Shown piece by piece: positions 8,931 to 20,200 of a stretch of 64,000 bases of DNA; positions within the stretch are counted from its first letter, which is position 1; each line of letters begins with the position of its first letter. Origin of the DNA: Dactylosporangium fulvum (GTDB lineage: Bacteria > Actinomycetota > Actinomycetes > Mycobacteriales > Micromonosporaceae). The position numbers were made by a program, and so were the translations under genes. The stretch is from contig NZ_CP073720.1 in the NCBI RefSeq assembly GCF_025137375.1, positions 1,078,501 through 1,142,500 of the forward strand, given 5' to 3'. The notes under the pieces are model-generated. The model saw nothing but the letters and a program-made list of their open reading frames with translations, was not told where the DNA came from and did not search any database.

Positions 8931-9289
8931 TGCCCGAGCTGATCAAGGCACCCACCCAGATCCCCGTGCCCGGCGGGAAGATCATCGACGAGTACGTGGG
9001 CCGGGTGAACTCCGGCGAATCCGCGGTCTCCGTCGCGAAGATGATCGCTCCGGGTGGCTGGACCGAGCCGTTCCAGACCCCGGCGTTCGACGAGTTCACG
9101 ATTGTGCTCCGCGGCACGGTCCGCGTTGAGTACGACGGCGGGGTTGTCGACGTCTCCGCCGGTCAGGCCGTGGTCACGCGGGCCGGCGAACGGATCCGGT
9201 ACAGCACGTCCGACGGTGAGGGCGCCGAATATGTGGCGATCTGCCTGCCCGCGTTCGCCCCTGACCTGGCCAATAGGGATCCGGACTGA
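8930..9289 (+). CDS. Cupin-domain protein
   Basis: This 119-residue single-domain cupin has a beta-barrel core at residues ~35-105. The usual metal-binding histidines of cupin motif 1 are absent: the motif 1 region reads FQTPAFDEFTIVLRGTVRVE, with no HxH. It is therefore probably metal-free or uses other ligands. The start overlaps the deoA stop by one base, making it the last gene of the salvage operon. A sugar- or nucleoside-related role is a guess from position alone. The length and fold resemble small EutQ-like or RmlC-like cupins. Confidence 0.8.
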   Translation: MPELIKAPTQIPVPGGKIIDEYVGRVNSGESAVSVAKMIAPGGWTEPFQTPAFDEFTIVLRGTVRVEYDGGVVDVSAGQAVVTRAGERIRYSTSDGEGAEYVAICLPAFAPDLANRDPD

Positions 9290-9309
9290 CGCTCGGCTAC
9301 AGTGCGCGG

Positions 9310-9990
9310 GTGAGCGTCACGGCGCCGGACCCGCAGCGCGTGCGGGAGGCGAGTCTCGAAGAACTGCACCGCCTGCGGCTTCCCCTTCCACCGCCCAACT
9401 TCCCCCTGTGCTGGGAGCCGGGGGACCTGGTGGAGTTGCGCCCCGGTGACGAGATCGAGGCGCGCGCCGCGGTCCTCAACGTGGTGCTCGCCCGCACCGT
9501 CGGCATGCCGCCGGAGCTCGCGATGGACTGGCTGCTGGAGGCGAAGCTCGTTGACCTGCTGACCCGGCCGGAGTGGCACTTCGTCGCCGAGGACGAAGGC
9601 GACGAGCGGTCCTTTGCGCTGCACCTGGAGGCGCTGTTCGCGCTGTCCTGGCTGCTGGGCATCGCGATGGACCTCGACCCGCTGCGCCCGTCGGCCGACG
9701 GGCTGCTGGAGCGCCTGCCCAACCTGCCGCAAGGCGAGACGTTCACCGCGTGGCGCTGCCGCACACTCGCGGCACCACGCGACGCGGCCTCGGCGGCGGC
9801 GCAGCTGGACCTGTACTACTGCCTGGACTGGTCGTACCTGGAGGCCGAGCGGCGCCGCCTGCCGCTGCCGGGCCAGGTGGACTCCAACGTCGTGGGACAG
9901 CGGCGCTGGGCCCTGGAGTGGGCGGTGGTTTTCACCGGCCCGTACCACGGCGCCCCGCCCAACTGGGAGGAAGTGGATCTTTCCACCTAG
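9310..9990 (+). CDS. DUF4272 domain protein
   Basis: This 226-residue cytoplasmic protein matches the DUF4272 family by its pattern: an alpha-helical body with FALHLEALFALSWLLGI near residue 105 and a C-terminal DLYYCLDWSYLEAERRRLP helix. The family has no established biochemical function. GTG 9310 is preceded by TACAGT (9298-9303) with 6 nt between them, the spacing expected for a leaderless transcript. It is thus probably transcribed separately from the salvage operon. Its 3' end overlaps the convergent methyltransferase gene by 4 bp. Confidence 0.82.
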   Translation: MSVTAPDPQRVREASLEELHRLRLPLPPPNFPLCWEPGDLVELRPGDEIEARAAVLNVVLARTVGMPPELAMDWLLEAKLVDLLTRPEWHFVAEDEGDERSFALHLEALFALSWLLGIAMDLDPLRPSADGLLERLPNLPQGETFTAWRCRTLAAPRDAASAAAQLDLYYCLDWSYLEAERRRLPLPGQVDSNVVGQRRWALEWAVVFTGPYHGAPPNWEEVDLST

Positions 9991-10802
9991 CGCCGTCGCC
10001 ACACGGACAGCTCGACCGCCAGGGTGGCCTCGATCGGCTCGGCCAGTTCGGCCAGCCGTGCCTGCACCGCCGCGGCGTCGACATGCCAGGCGCTGGGGCC
10101 CATACCGACCAGGGCGGCCGCGTCGGAGCGAGGCAGTCGCAGCGGGGCCGTCAGCACGTGCGCCGACTCCTGGGTGAACCAGCGCTCCAAGCTGCCGGCC
10201 AGCCGGGCGGGCTTCTCCGGGTCGACGCCGATCAGGCCCAGCGCCGTCACCAGCTCCGCCAGGTGGTCCGGCGTCGGAGTCACCACCACGAGCCGCCCCG
10301 ACGGCCGGAGGATGCGGGCGAACTCGGCGCCCGAGCGGGGGGCGAAGACGTCGAGGACCGCGTCTGCCGCGCCGTCGGCGACCGGCAGGCCCTGCCACAC
10401 GTCCGCCCGCACGGCGCCCACCCGGGGGTCGGCCCGGGCCGCGCGCCGCAGGGCGGGCTTCGACACGTCGACGGCCAGGCCGGTCGCCTCCGGGGCCAGC
10501 GCGCGTGCCAGGTAGTGCGCCGTCCCGGCGCCGACCTCGACGACGAACCCGGCCGTGGCGACGCACGAACGCACCGAGTCGGCGATCACGTCGAAATGTC
10601 CCGCCGTGAGCAGGGCCGCACGGGCCGCGACCATCTCGGCGCTGTCGCCGGTGTGCACGGTCCGGCCGGCGGTCAGGTCGACGTACCCCTGTTTCGCCAC
10701 GTCGAACGAGTGCCCCCGCGGGCAGCGCAACGCACGGTCGGCGGGTGAAAGCGGGTCATGGCAGACCGGACAGCGCAGATGTCTGATGACGGCGGCAAGC
10801 AC
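9987..10802 (-). CDS. RlmA-type 23S rRNA guanine-N1 methyltransferase
   Basis: This 271-residue SAM-dependent methyltransferase has an N-terminal zinc-binding region (CPVCHDPL, then CPRGHSF) and a Rossmann core beginning FVVEVGAGTAHYLARAL. That layout is the RlmA(I)/RlmA(II) family, which methylates G745 or G748 of 23S rRNA; some members give tylosin-type macrolide resistance (TlrB). The subtype cannot be decided by eye. The frame can extend to GTG 10829, but that overlaps the divergent add gene. GTG 10802, with a -10-like GACACT 6 nt upstream, is preferred. It diverges from add over only 17 bp. Confidence 0.85.
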   Translation of the reverse strand: MLAAVIRHLRCPVCHDPLSPADRALRCPRGHSFDVAKQGYVDLTAGRTVHTGDSAEMVAARAALLTAGHFDVIADSVRSCVATAGFVVEVGAGTAHYLARALAPEATGLAVDVSKPALRRAARADPRVGAVRADVWQGLPVADGAADAVLDVFAPRSGAEFARILRPSGRLVVVTPTPDHLAELVTALGLIGVDPEKPARLAGSLERWFTQESAHVLTAPLRLPRSDAAALVGMGPSAWHVDAAAVQARLAELAEPIEATLAVELSVWRRR

Positions 10803-10819
10803 CCTACTAGTGTCGTTCC

Positions 10820-11887
10820 ATGGTTGCACCCACCTACGACGAGATCCGTCGCGCGCCGAAGGCTCTGCTCCACGACCACCTCGACGGCGGACTGCGCCCC
10901 GCCACCATCCTCGACCTCGCCGCCGGCATCGGGCACGACCTGCCCGCCGCGACCCCCGAAGGGCTGGCGGAGTGGTTCGTCGCCGCCGCGGACTCGGGAT
11001 CCCTGGAGCGATACCTCGAGACGTTCTCGCACACGGTGGCGGTGATGCAGACGGCGGAGGCCCTGCACCGGGTGGCGCGGGAATGCGCCCTCGACCTGGC
11101 CGCCGACGGGGTGGTCTACGCGGAGGTCCGCTTCGCGCCGGAGCAGCACCTGGAGAAGGGCCTGACCCTGCCGGAGGTGGTGGAGGCGGTGCTGGACGGG
11201 TTCCGCGACGGTTCGGCCGAGGCCGCCGCCGCCGGCAACCCGATCCGGGTCGGCACCCTGCTGACCGCGATGCGCCACGCGGCCCGCTCGATGGAGATCG
11301 CTGAGCTGTCGGTGCGGTATCGCGACGCCGGCGTCGTCGGGTTCGACATCGCCGGGGCCGAGGCCGGCTTCCCGCCCACCCGCCACCTGGACGCCTTCGA
11401 ATACCTCCAGCGCGAGAACTCGCATTTCACCATCCATGCCGGCGAAGCGTTCGGCCTGCCGTCGATCTGGCAGGCCATCCAGTGGTGCGGCGCGGACCGG
11501 CTCGGACACGGCGTGCGCATCGTCGACGACATCGGCCCGGACAACTCCCTCGGCAGGCTCGCCGCGTATGTGCGGGACAAGCGCATCCCGCTCGAGCTCT
11601 GCCCCTCGTCGAACGTGCAGACCGGCGCCGCCGCCTCGATCCGGGAACACCCGATCGGGCTGCTGCGTGACCTGCGGTTCCGGGTCACGGTGAACACCGA
11701 CAACCGGCTGATGAGCGGCACCTCCATGTCCCGCGAGATGGCGCTGCTCGTCGAGGCGTTCGGGTACGGCTGGTCCGAGTTGCAATGGTTCACGGTGAAT
11801 GCCATGAAGAGTGCGTTCATTCCGTTCGATGAACGGCTGGCACTCATCAACGATGTGATCAAGCCCGCCTATGCAAAGTTGGCCTGA
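10820..11887 (+). CDS. add: Adenosine deaminase
   Basis: This 355-residue zinc enzyme deaminates adenosine and deoxyadenosine to inosine derivatives. The zinc-binding HDHLDGG lies at residues 18-24. Later motifs are HAGE (catalytic Glu), GHG (zinc/substrate His) and NTDNRLMS (zinc Asp) in the expected order. Length is normal. TAGTGT (10808-10813) lies 6 nt before the ATG, and no Shine-Dalgarno sequence is visible, so the transcript is probably leaderless. It completes the salvage set opened by the BMP transporter and cytidine deaminase, although it is a separate transcription unit. Confidence 0.96.
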   Translation: MVAPTYDEIRRAPKALLHDHLDGGLRPATILDLAAGIGHDLPAATPEGLAEWFVAAADSGSLERYLETFSHTVAVMQTAEALHRVARECALDLAADGVVYAEVRFAPEQHLEKGLTLPEVVEAVLDGFRDGSAEAAAAGNPIRVGTLLTAMRHAARSMEIAELSVRYRDAGVVGFDIAGAEAGFPPTRHLDAFEYLQRENSHFTIHAGEAFGLPSIWQAIQWCGADRLGHGVRIVDDIGPDNSLGRLAAYVRDKRIPLELCPSSNVQTGAAASIREHPIGLLRDLRFRVTVNTDNRLMSGTSMSREMALLVEAFGYGWSELQWFTVNAMKSAFIPFDERLALINDVIKPAYAKLA

Positions 11888-12143
11888 CGGGTGACCGTGA
11901 TGTCCGTCTTTGTCCCCGATGATCATCTGGGTGTATCGGGTAAATCGCCCAGCGTAGGCGGACGATCGGCGGATATCGCCACCAATCGAACCTTTCTTTC
12001 AACCTGGTGCATAAGGTGCAGCGGCGGGACTGGGCTTTCTTCTTGAGACGCAACATGGTGGAATCTCGGAGGTCTGGCCCAGTAGGGTCGGCCGGTCGCG
12101 GGCGCCTGCTGTTTCACAGGGCGCCGGTTCGGAGGGCGGTGAA

Positions 12144-15100
12144 GTGAGCAAACGGCCAACGACGCGAGAGCCCGTCTCTTCGCGTCTACGTTTCCCCGTC
12201 GGCCGGCTCCGAGACCTGCCGATCTGGTCGAAGCTCGGCCTGATCATGATCGTGCCCGTCATCGCGACGGTCGTGGTGGGCACCAACGGCCTCGTCGGCA
12301 ACATCGGCGAGGCGAACGACGCCGATCGTGCCCGCACCCTCTCCGGACTGTCCGCCCAGGCATCCGCGTTGGTCCATGAGTTGCAGAGCGAGCGCGCCAA
12401 TGCGGCGCTGCTGCTCGGCGTGCTCGGCCAGCCGGCCGACGTCGAGGCCCGCGCCGTCTTCGAGCGGCAGATCCAGAAGACCGAAGACGCGAGCAAGAAC
12501 TACCGGCTCACCCGGTCCGGCCTGGCCGACCCGCCGGAGGACTTCCGGCGGAAGCTGGCCGCAATCGACACGCAGCTGCTCGACCTGCCGGGCATGCGCA
12601 AGCAGATCACCGACGGTGGCAAGGAGATCCTGGCGAGCACCGTCGTCAACCGGTACCGCACGCTGATCGACGACCTGCTGAGCATCCGCGACAGCGCCGC
12701 CGAGATCTCCTCCAATCCCGAGCTCGGCGCCGACATGCGCGCCGCCGCCGCGATCTCCGAGATGAAGGAGCAGGTGGCCATCGAGCGGGTCGTCGTGCTC
12801 CGCGCGCTGACCAGCGGCACCTTCACGCCGCAGCTCCGCAAGGAGTTCGACGCCTCGCTGACCGGCTACGCGCAGGCCCAGGAGCAGTTCCGCGTCGCGT
12901 CCGAGCCGTGGCACCGCGACCTGTTCGACAAGAAGATCGCGGGCTCCGACCTGCGCGAGGCCGCCACGTTCGAGGGCAAGCTCACCCCGCTCACCGGCGA
13001 CAGGCTGCCCCCACCGGCGGAGCTGTTCACCGCCGCGTCGTGGGACAACGCAATGGTCAACAAGGCCAACCTGCTGCGCGGCATCGAGTCCGAGTTCGAC
13101 GAGCACAACATCGAGAGCGCGACCGCGCACCGCAACGACCTGCAGCAGCAGGTGCTCATCACCGCCGGCGTCCTGATCGGCATGCTCCTGCTGGCGATCC
13201 TCTTCGCCTGGATCGTGGCCCGGTCGATGGCACGTGCGCTGCGCGAGTTGCGCCACGGCGCGCTCACCGTCGCGCAGTTCGGCCTCCCGCAGGCCGTGCA
13301 GCGACTGCGTGACCCGTCGCTCGCCACGCAGATGTCACCGCACCAGGTGGCGCTGCAGATCGCCGAGCCACTGCCGGTCCGCAGCCGCGACGAGTTCGGG
13401 CAGGTCGCCGAGGCGTTCAACGCCGTCCACCTCGAAGCCGTCCGCACCGCGGCCGAGCAGGCCGCCCTGCGGGCCAGCGTCGCGACGATGTTCGTCAACC
13501 TCGCCCGCCGCTCGCAGATCCTGGTCGACCGGCTCATCGGCCACCTCGACCGGCTGGAGCGCGGCGAGGAGGACCCGGACCGCCTGGCCGAGCTGTTCCA
13601 GCTCGACCACTTGGCCACCCGGATGCGCCGCAACGACGAAAACCTCCTGGTGCTCGCCGGCGCCGACTCCACCCGCATCCAGCGCGAGCCCGCCCCGCTC
13701 ATGGACGTGCTCCGCGCCGCGCAGTCCGAGGTGGAGCACTACACGCGCATCGAGTTCGGCATGATCGACCGGGACATCGAGATCGCGGCCCACGCGGTCA
13801 ACGACATGGTCCACCTGGTCGCCGAGTTGCTGGACAACGCCACCGCGTTCTCGCCGCCCGACTCGGCGGTCATCGTCGAGGCCCGGCGCGTCGGCGACCG
13901 CGCGGTGCTGCTGGTCGAGGACCACGGCATCGGCGTCTCGCCCGAGCAGTTGGCGGAGCTCAACGACCGGCTCGCCAATCCGCCGATGGTCGACGTGGCC
14001 GTCTCCCGGATGATGGGTCTCGTCGTGGTCGCCCGGCTGGCGGCCCGGCACGGCGTCAAGGTCGAGCTGCGCGCCGCCCGTGAGCGCGGCACCATCGCCG
14101 ACATGACGCTTCCCACCGGCGTGCTCGTGCCGCGGGCGCTGTCCGGGCGGGCGACCGCCGGGATGCCGACCGCCGGCATGCCCGCCGTCGGTCCCGACGA
14201 CATGGTCGAGGCCCGCCCGATCCCCGCGGCCTCGACGCCGCTGTCGCCGCTCGCCTCGCCGCTGGCGCTGGAGAGCGGGCCCACGACTCCGAGCAGCGGT
14301 CCCCGGTTCGGCACGCTCACCAGCAGCGGCCTGTTCGGCTCCAATGGGAACACCGGGGAGCGCCCGACCGTCAACGGCCTCGCCAACGGCGCACCGCCGC
14401 GGCCGTCGTTCGGCGACCTGCCGCAGCGGCCGGAGCCGTCCGGGCCGACGCCCTCCTACGGCGACGGAGTTGGCAACGGAGCCGGCAACGGCAGCAGTGC
14501 CGGTGGCCGTGGCCTGCCCGCCTGGTCCGACCTGACCGGCGTCAACGGCACGAGCCCGCAGCGGTCCACCCCGCCGAGTGATCTCAACCCGCTGCCCCAG
14601 CGGCGTGCGAACGAGAACTGGACGCTCGACGGCGAGGTCGCCGACAACGCCGAGAACAGCGGCCAGATCCCGCGCCAGCGGCCGGAGACCCCGGAGACGC
14701 CGGCGGCCTTCGCACCGCCCGCGTGGCCCCCGGCGACCACGCAGGCGCCGGCCCCCGAGCCGTACCAGCCCCAGCAGCCGGCCTTCCAGCCCGAGCAGCC
14801 GCCGGTCGACATGACGGCGGAGATCCCGCAGGTCCGGCTCGACTGGGACCCGTCGAACACGGATGGCGACTCCACCGGCGACTCGCGGCAGCGCTTCGTC
14901 GACGAGACGATGGAGCTGCCGATCTTCCGGGAGCTGGAGTCGGCATGGTTCCAGACGAAGCGCCCGGGTTTCGACGACCCCGCTCCGGCGGCCCAGCCCG
15001 CGCCCACGCCCGCCCCGGCGCCGGAGCGCAACGGTGCCGCAACCCGACCGGTCGAGGTCACCTACAGCGACGCCCAGACTCCGTACGTGCCGGCCCAGCG

Positions 15101-15473
15101 GTTCGAAACCCGTTCTCCGGGTGAGAGTTCGCGAGGTTCGGCTGAGCGGGGGACAGGCGGTCCGACAGTAAACTGGCACACTGCGGCAGACGAAGGATGG
15201 CAAGCGGCGGCGGCACTCGCCGATGCGCAGGAATTTGCTACGACCGACAGAGGTTTGCCTAAGCGCGTTCCGATGTCGCAGCTGGTTCCAGGCGGGGTTG
15301 AAAAGAACCCCATCACTGCGCACAAGAGGACGCCGGAGTCCGTGCGCGGCCTGTTGTCGGCGTATCACCGAGGCGTTCAGCGCGGCCGCACGCGGTCCGA
15401 CGACTCGAAAACCCCGGAGCCGACTTCGGCCGGGCCTCAAAACTCGCAGGTTGGCAAGGAGCAAGAGGCATGA
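12144..15473 (+). CDS. cvnA: Conservon sensor kinase-like protein CvnA
   Basis: This 1,109-residue membrane protein is the first gene of a conservon. Domains in order are: TM1 (~32-52), an extracellular NIT (nitrate/nitrite-sensing-type) domain to ~330, TM2 (~335-357), a HAMP-like linker, a dimerisation region near [20 protein letters not shown] (~450), and a HATPase domain with [16 protein letters not shown] (~555) and [13 protein letters not shown] ~460-residue Pro/Gly-rich tail ends in a GLPKRVP...LVPG motif (~1037) and a YHRG..RG element. GTG 12144 follows GGAGGG with 8 nt spacing. The stop overlaps cvnB (ATGA). CvnA proteins are thought to act with the CvnB-D GTPase module in membrane-associated signalling. 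Codon bias weakens sharply over the last 120 codons. Confidence 0.93.
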   Translation: MSKRPTTREPVSSRLRFPVGRLRDLPIWSKLGLIMIVPVIATVVVGTNGLVGNIGEANDADRARTLSGLSAQASALVHELQSERANAALLLGVLGQPADVEARAVFERQIQKTEDASKNYRLTRSGLADPPEDFRRKLAAIDTQLLDLPGMRKQITDGGKEILASTVVNRYRTLIDDLLSIRDSAAEISSNPELGADMRAAAAISEMKEQVAIERVVVLRALTSGTFTPQLRKEFDASLTGYAQAQEQFRVASEPWHRDLFDKKIAGSDLREAATFEGKLTPLTGDRLPPPAELFTAASWDNAMVNKANLLRGIESEFDEHNIESATAHRNDLQQQVLITAGVLIGMLLLAILFAWIVARSMARALRELRHGALTVAQFGLPQAVQRLRDPSLATQMSPHQVALQIAEPLPVRSRDEFGQVAEAFNAVHLEAVRTAAEQAALRASVATMFVNLARRSQILVDRLIGHLDRLERGEEDPDRLAELFQLDHLATRMRRNDENLLVLAGADSTRIQREPAPLMDVLRAAQSEVEHYTRIEFGMIDRDIEIAAHAVNDMVHLVAELLDNATAFSPPDSAVIVEARRVGDRAVLLVEDHGIGVSPEQLAELNDRLANPPMVDVAVSRMMGLVVVARLAARHGVKVELRAARERGTIADMTLPTGVLVPRALSGRATAGMPTAGMPAVGPDDMVEARPIPAASTPLSPLASPLALESGPTTPSSGPRFGTLTSSGLFGSNGNTGERPTVNGLANGAPPRPSFGDLPQRPEPSGPTPSYGDGVGNGAGNGSSAGGRGLPAWSDLTGVNGTSPQRSTPPSDLNPLPQRRANENWTLDGEVADNAENSGQIPRQRPETPETPAAFAPPAWPPATTQAPAPEPYQPQQPAFQPEQPPVDMTAEIPQVRLDWDPSNTDGDSTGDSRQRFVDETMELPIFRELESAWFQTKRPGFDDPAPAAQPAPTPAPAPERNGAATRPVEVTYSDAQTPYVPAQRFETRSPGESSRGSAERGTGGPTVNWHTAADEGWQAAAALADAQEFATTDRGLPKRVPMSQLVPGGVEKNPITAHKRTPESVRGLLSAYHRGVQRGRTRSDDSKTPEPTSAGPQNSQVGKEQEA

Positions 15474-15874
15474 CATCTACGCAGGATCTCGGTTGGCTGC
15501 TCGCCAACTTCGCGGACCGAGTGCCGGGGGTGGCCCACGCGGTCGCGGTCTCGGCCGACGGTCTGCTGTTGGCCGCCTCTCGTGACCTGCCGCGCGACCG
15601 TGGTGACCAGCTTGCTGCGATCGCGTCCGGCTTGGTGAGCCTGACCCAGGGCGCCTCCCGCTGCTTCGAGGGCGGTGCGGTGCTCCAGACCGTGGTCGAA
15701 ATGGACAACGGCTTCCTGTTCCTCATGTCGATCTCCGACGGCTCGTCGTTCGCGGTCCTCGCGGCCCGCGCCTGCGACGTCGGCCAGGTCGGCTACGAAA
15801 TGGCGCTGCTTGTCGATAGGGTCGGTGACGCATTGACGCCACCCCCGCGGCCGACCGCGTCAATGCTCGGTTGA
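15470..15874 (+). CDS. cvnB: Conservon roadblock/LC7 protein CvnB
   Basis: This 134-residue Roadblock/LC7-fold protein begins [20 protein letters not shown] and has the alternating beta/alpha pattern of the family ([20 protein letters not shown], then [17 protein letters not shown]). In bacteria these proteins regulate small Ras-like GTPases, as MglB does for MglA. CvnB is the equivalent partner of CvnD. The start overlaps the cvnA stop by 4 bp. A 74-bp gap separates it from cvnC. Confidence 0.95.
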   Translation: MTSTQDLGWLLANFADRVPGVAHAVAVSADGLLLAASRDLPRDRGDQLAAIASGLVSLTQGASRCFEGGAVLQTVVEMDNGFLFLMSISDGSSFAVLAARACDVGQVGYEMALLVDRVGDALTPPPRPTASMLG

Positions 15875-15948
15875 AGCTGAACTAGGTGACAGAGCACTAC
15901 GCATTAGCTGTTGACGAGGCCCGACGAGTGAGGAGGTGAACGGCGAAC

Positions 15949-16326
15949 ATGGCCGAGCGCGATGAGCCAACGGGCGCGTTGGTAAGGCCGTACGCCGTCA
16001 CCCGAGGTCGCACCCGGCCCAAGCTGGAAATTGCGATCGAGGCGCTGGTCGAGACCACCGTGCGTGGCCGTGCGGCCAATTCAAGGCCGGGCGGTGCGCA
16101 CGGCCAGGAGCAGCAATACATTTCCACGCTTTGCGACGGTCGCTTGCAGTCTCTCGCCGAGATCGCGGCGCGCATGCAGCTCCCGCTGGGTGTCGCCCGG
16201 GTGATCGTGGCGGACATGGCTGCCGACGGACTGGTCGCGGTGTACGAGCCGACCTCGCTCGACGAAAACGAGTCGGTGGGCACAGAACTGCTTGAGAGGG
16301 TGCTGAGTGGACTTCGGAGGCTCTGA
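15949..16326 (+). CDS. cvnC: Conservon DUF742 protein CvnC
   Basis: This 125-residue DUF742 protein has the family hallmark LVRPYAVTRGRTRP at residue ~10 and a winged-helix-like second half (ICTLCDGRL-type region, here STLCDGRLQSLAEIAARMQ, then PLGVARVIVADMAADGLV). It is the third conservon component, and its biochemical role is not settled. AGGAGG lies 13 nt before the ATG, a rather long spacing. Its last 20 bp overlap the cvnD reading frame. Confidence 0.94.
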   Translation: MAERDEPTGALVRPYAVTRGRTRPKLEIAIEALVETTVRGRAANSRPGGAHGQEQQYISTLCDGRLQSLAEIAARMQLPLGVARVIVADMAADGLVAVYEPTSLDENESVGTELLERVLSGLRRL

Positions 16327-16909
16327 CGTGGCGCACCGCCCAGGGCGGGTCACGTCAGCGAAGATCGTCATCGCCGGCGGTTTCGGCGTGGGCAAGACCA
16401 CACTGGTCGGCTCGGTCTCGGAGATCACACCGCTGACCACCGAGGCCATCATGACCTCCGCCGGTGTCGGTGTGGATGACACCCGAAATGTGCCCGGCAA
16501 GACGACGACCACGGTCGCGATGGACTTCGGTCGTATCTCGATCGACCGTGATCTGATCCTGTACCTGTTCGGTACCCCGGGCCAGACCCGCTTCTGGTTC
16601 ATGTGGGACGAGCTGGTCCGTGGCGCCATCGGCGCGGTCGTCATGGTGGACACCCGGCGCCTCGCCGACTGCTTCGCCGCGATCGATTTCTTCGAGCACC
16701 GGCGCCTGCCGTACCTGGTGGCCATCAACTGCTTCGACGGCGTTCAGTACCACAACGCCGACGACGTGCGCGAGGCCCTTGCCGTCTCGAGCGACATCCC
16801 GGTGATCTCCTGCGACGCCCGCACGCGCGAGTCGACCAAGAACGTGCTCATCTCGCTCGTGGAATACGTGCTGTCGATGCGGCGGACCCGCGCCACAACG
16901 CCTGCCTGA
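16307..16909 (+). CDS. cvnD: Conservon Ras-like GTPase CvnD
   Basis: This 200-residue small GTPase of the conservon carries P-loop GGFGVGKTT (residues ~26-34), switch-region TTTTVAMDFG and the G3-like FGTPGQTRFWF. The later NKxD position is replaced by ...AINCFD, as is common in this group. It is expected to cycle under control of CvnB and CvnA at the membrane. GTG 16307 gives the N-terminus MDFGGSDVAHRPG, which fits homologues; GTG 16328 is the alternative, with GGAGG 6-8 nt upstream. A strong hairpin follows at 16937-16976. Confidence 0.94.
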   Translation: MDFGGSDVAHRPGRVTSAKIVIAGGFGVGKTTLVGSVSEITPLTTEAIMTSAGVGVDDTRNVPGKTTTTVAMDFGRISIDRDLILYLFGTPGQTRFWFMWDELVRGAIGAVVMVDTRRLADCFAAIDFFEHRRLPYLVAINCFDGVQYHNADDVREALAVSSDIPVISCDARTRESTKNVLISLVEYVLSMRRTRATTPA

Positions 16910-16936
16910 TCCCACCCGACACCCCTCAGTCGCACC

Positions 16937-16976
16937 GCGCACCGAGCAGCCCCGTTGACGGGGTCGCCCGGTGCGC
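16937..16976 (+). terminator. Terminator hairpin of cvnABCD
   Basis: Outer arms GCGCACCG (16937-16944) and CGGTGCGC (16969-16976) enclose an inner CCCC/GGGG stem (16950-16953 with 16960-16963). A weakly T-containing sequence follows (GTTCGCGTTT). The position 28 bp after the cvnD stop supports a terminator role. Confidence 0.65.
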
Positions 16977-17191
16977 GTTCGCGTTTGACACTTCCTCGGG
17001 CCCAGCCTCGGCTCACTGTCATGCCTAACGATGCGACAGGGCCATTTGCCGCCTCCAGGAAGCCGTCTGGCGCGAGTTGAGCCCGTTCTGCTCCAGGGGG
17101 CCTCCAGGGCGCTCGCCGGCTCCAGCAGCGTCTAAGGGCCTCGGCGGCGTCGGCCTCCTGCCGTCTCCAGCGCTCCCCTGAACAACGGAAA

Positions 17192-17220
17192 GGCCGCGCC
17201 CAACGGGGTTGGACGCGGCC
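17192..17220 (-). terminator. Terminator hairpin of the IS110-like/CvnA-tail gene
   Basis: GGCCGCGCCCAAC (17192-17204) and GTTGGACGCGGCC (17208-17220) form a 13-bp stem with one mismatch and a 3-nt loop. On the minus strand it lies 16 nt after the stop at 17237 and runs into TTTCCGTTGTTC, consistent with an intrinsic terminator. Confidence 0.75.
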
Positions 17221-17236
17221 CTCTCGGTTCGGTGTG

Positions 17237-20200
17237 TCAGCGACGGGCGGAGCGGTACTCGTATTCGCGCTCCTGGAAGTCCCGGCTCGCCTCGCGGCTG
17301 AAGTCCCAGCCGCCGGCCGACTCGCGGCCAGGGCGGCCGCCGACGGCGAAACCGCCGACCTCCTGGCCACGGCGCCAGCCGCGGAAGTAGCCCGTCGTGT
17401 GGGCCGCGATCTGAGCCGCGTCGCGGACGATGCGCAGCGGGCGCTCCGAGGTGTTGACCGGGGAGCCGGGGACCAGGTTCTGCTGGGGGACACGCTTGGG
17501 AAGGCCGGAGTGGGTCTCGTCGCCGGTCTGCGGTGCACTGGCCCGCTGGGCCGTCTGCCACGCCACGTCGTTCGAGTTTTCCCAGCTGACCTGGGGACGC
17601 TCGGTCTCCGGGGCCTCGGTGTCCCAGTCGGTGAACCACGCGGACCGGGCGGCCGCGAAGATCAGGAGGTCGCCGTCGCCGTCCTCCTCTGCCGCCGGCT
17701 TGGCTGCGGCCTCCGCACGCTCGGCCGCGGCCCGGCGGCTGCGGCCGGCGCCGCTGCCGCTGCTGCGGGCGGTGGCACGTTCAGCCGCAGGCTCGACCAA
17801 ACGGAGCGCCGGTGGCTCGAACCGGAACTCGCCGCTGTAGTCGCCACTGAGCTCGTCGCTGTAGGTGTGGGTCAGCGCCGGGTCCGGCACCGGGCCGGGC
17901 TCAACCAGCCGCAGGCCCGCCGGCTCGGCCGGCAGGTCACCGGTCTGCCACGGCGGCGGAATGCGGCCCTCACGCTGCCGTGGCAGCTCAACCTGGCGCT
18001 CGCTCCGCTCCGACCGCTCCGACCGCTCAGATCGCTCCGACCGGGGCCGCTCGCTGCGCGGGATCTCCGTGCGGGAACGCTCCGACCGGGGAATCTCCGA
18101 GCGCGACGACCGCGGGATCTCGGTGCGCGACGAGGCCTCGGCCTCGGCACGCGCCCGCCGGGAGGCCCGGGTCGGCTGCTCCTCGGCCTTGGCCTCGGCT
18201 TCGGCCTCGGCCCGGTTGCGCTCGGCGCGGTTGCGCTCGGACCGGCTCAGCTCGGAGCGGCTCAGCACTTCTGAGCGACCGTGGTCCGCGGTGCCCAGGC
18301 CGGGGAACTCGCCGGACGGGTCCTTCCGGTCGCGGCTGTGCTTCGCCGACGGGGTCAGCTCCTCGAGATCTGCGGGCGGCGCCGGAATGTCACTGAGCCG
18401 CGGCAGGCTGCTCAGCTCCGACGACGCCGCCAGCGGGTCCGAGAAGGAGAACGTCTTTTCCGGCGTCTCCCCGCCGCCGAGCGGCCAACCGGCGCGCGAA
18501 CCCGGCTCCGGGGCAGCCGCTTCCAGGGTGGGCGGCTCACCGAGCGAACTGAGGTCGCTCAGCCGCACGGTGTTGGAGTCGACCACGGCGGGCGGCACGG
18601 AGGCCGGCGCCGGGGGTGCCGAGGACGGCGGCGCCGACGACGGACGCGTGGCCGGGGCGAACGGGTCGTAGCCGAACGAGGGGTCGAACCGCGGAGGCTC
18701 CTCGGCGCCGCCGAGCAGCGGGGCGATACCCGGCGGAGGCGGCGGCATGAGCGAGGCGAACTGCGGCTCGGCCGCGGCGGGCGCCGACGGCGGCGGGATC
18801 ACCGGAGCCGGTGCGACCGGCGGCGGAGAGACCGGCTCGGGTGCCACCGGCAGCGGCGCGACGGGCACCGGCGCCGGTGGTTTCGGCTGGAGCGGCACCG
18901 GGATCGACTGCATCGACGCCGGAACCGGCTGCTGCTGGAAGGTCGGCGGGGTCGGCGGCGCCGGCGCGTACATCGGTGTCGGCGGCTGGTACGGCGCGGG
19001 GGTATACCCCGGCGGCGTGGAGACGACCGGCGGCGTGGACGTCACGGGCGGCGTCGAGGTCACCGGTGGCGCCGAGGTCACCTGCTCGTAGGCGGCCGCA
19101 GGCGTGTAGCCGGGCGGGGTGGAGACGACCGGCGGCGTCGACACGACGGCCGGCGGCCCGGAGACGACTGGCGACGAGGCGGCCGGGGGTGCGGACACGA
19201 CCGGTGGCTGGGCCTGCGAGGGAGTGGTCTGCGCCCGGCGGCGCCCACCGACGGCACGCGACGCGGCCGACTCTTCGGCGCGCGCGGCCTCGGCGGCCCG
19301 GGCCGCGACCCGCGAACGGGCCGGTGCGCTCTCGGCCGAGGCAGCCGAGGCAGCCGGGGCTGCCGGGGCTGCCGAGGCTGCCGGGGTGGTGGGGGCTGCC
19401 GGGGCGGCGGCCCGCGACCGGGTGGGCGTGCTGTCGGCCGAAGCGGCCGCGCGTGAACGGGCCGGCGCGGCGTCGGACGCGGTGCGCAGCGGCGCGGCGG
19501 GCGCGAGCGGTGACGCAGCACGCTGGCGGCCGGCCTGGGCACGGCTCACGGCCGAGCTCATCTTGTCGGCGAGCACGCCGACGAGGGACGCCGCGGCGGC
19601 GTCGCTGGCGCGCACCGCCGCGACCGACTGCCGGATGGTCTCGGCGACGGCGGCGGTGAGTGCCCGGTTGACGCCGGTGCGGCGGGGAGTCTCGGCGATG
19701 GCGACCCGCAGGGCGGTGATCGCCTCACTGAGGGTCTTCGCGTCGGCGACACCTGTCTCGGCCAGCTCGGTGACGACCTGGTTGTCACGATTGCGACCGG
19801 CGGCGCCGCCGCCGAGGATGCCGGGCTCCGGCAGCGCGTCGAGGACGGCCAGCGGGATCGGCTCGGCCGGGTCCGGGTAGGCCCGCAGCGCCGCCGGGTA
19901 GAGCTCGCGGAGCACCTCACGGAGCGTGGCCGCGGCGCTCTGCCGTCCGGCGACGACGGCGGCGTGCGCGGCGAGCACCGGCTTGAGGGTGAGCATGTCG
20001 CGCGGCGGGCTCTGCCCGACCGCGGAGAGGACACCGGCCTGCAGCGCCCGGGCGAGGCCGACGGCCCGCCGCTCGGCGGCGTTGGACTGGATCTCCTCGG
20101 GGGAGTCGTCGTCGGCGAAGCGCTCGGCGTAGTCGTCCGCCGAGTCGTCGTCGGTGAACGCGAGGTTGCGGCCCGCGGCGGTCAGCAGCTGGGTGACGAC

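Larger units (their letters stand above)
16910..17236. other. Convergent intergenic region after the conservon
   Basis: This 327-bp stretch holds no credible gene. It contains the presumed terminator of cvnABCD near its left end and that of the opposing large gene near its right end. Between them are several scattered CTCCAG/CTCCAGG hexamers (17055-17170) of no recognised meaning. Confidence 0.6.

Noticed and set aside
13335..15476. 713-codon minus-strand open frame
   Set aside because: It lies opposite cvnA and its composition reflects the complement of strongly biased codons.
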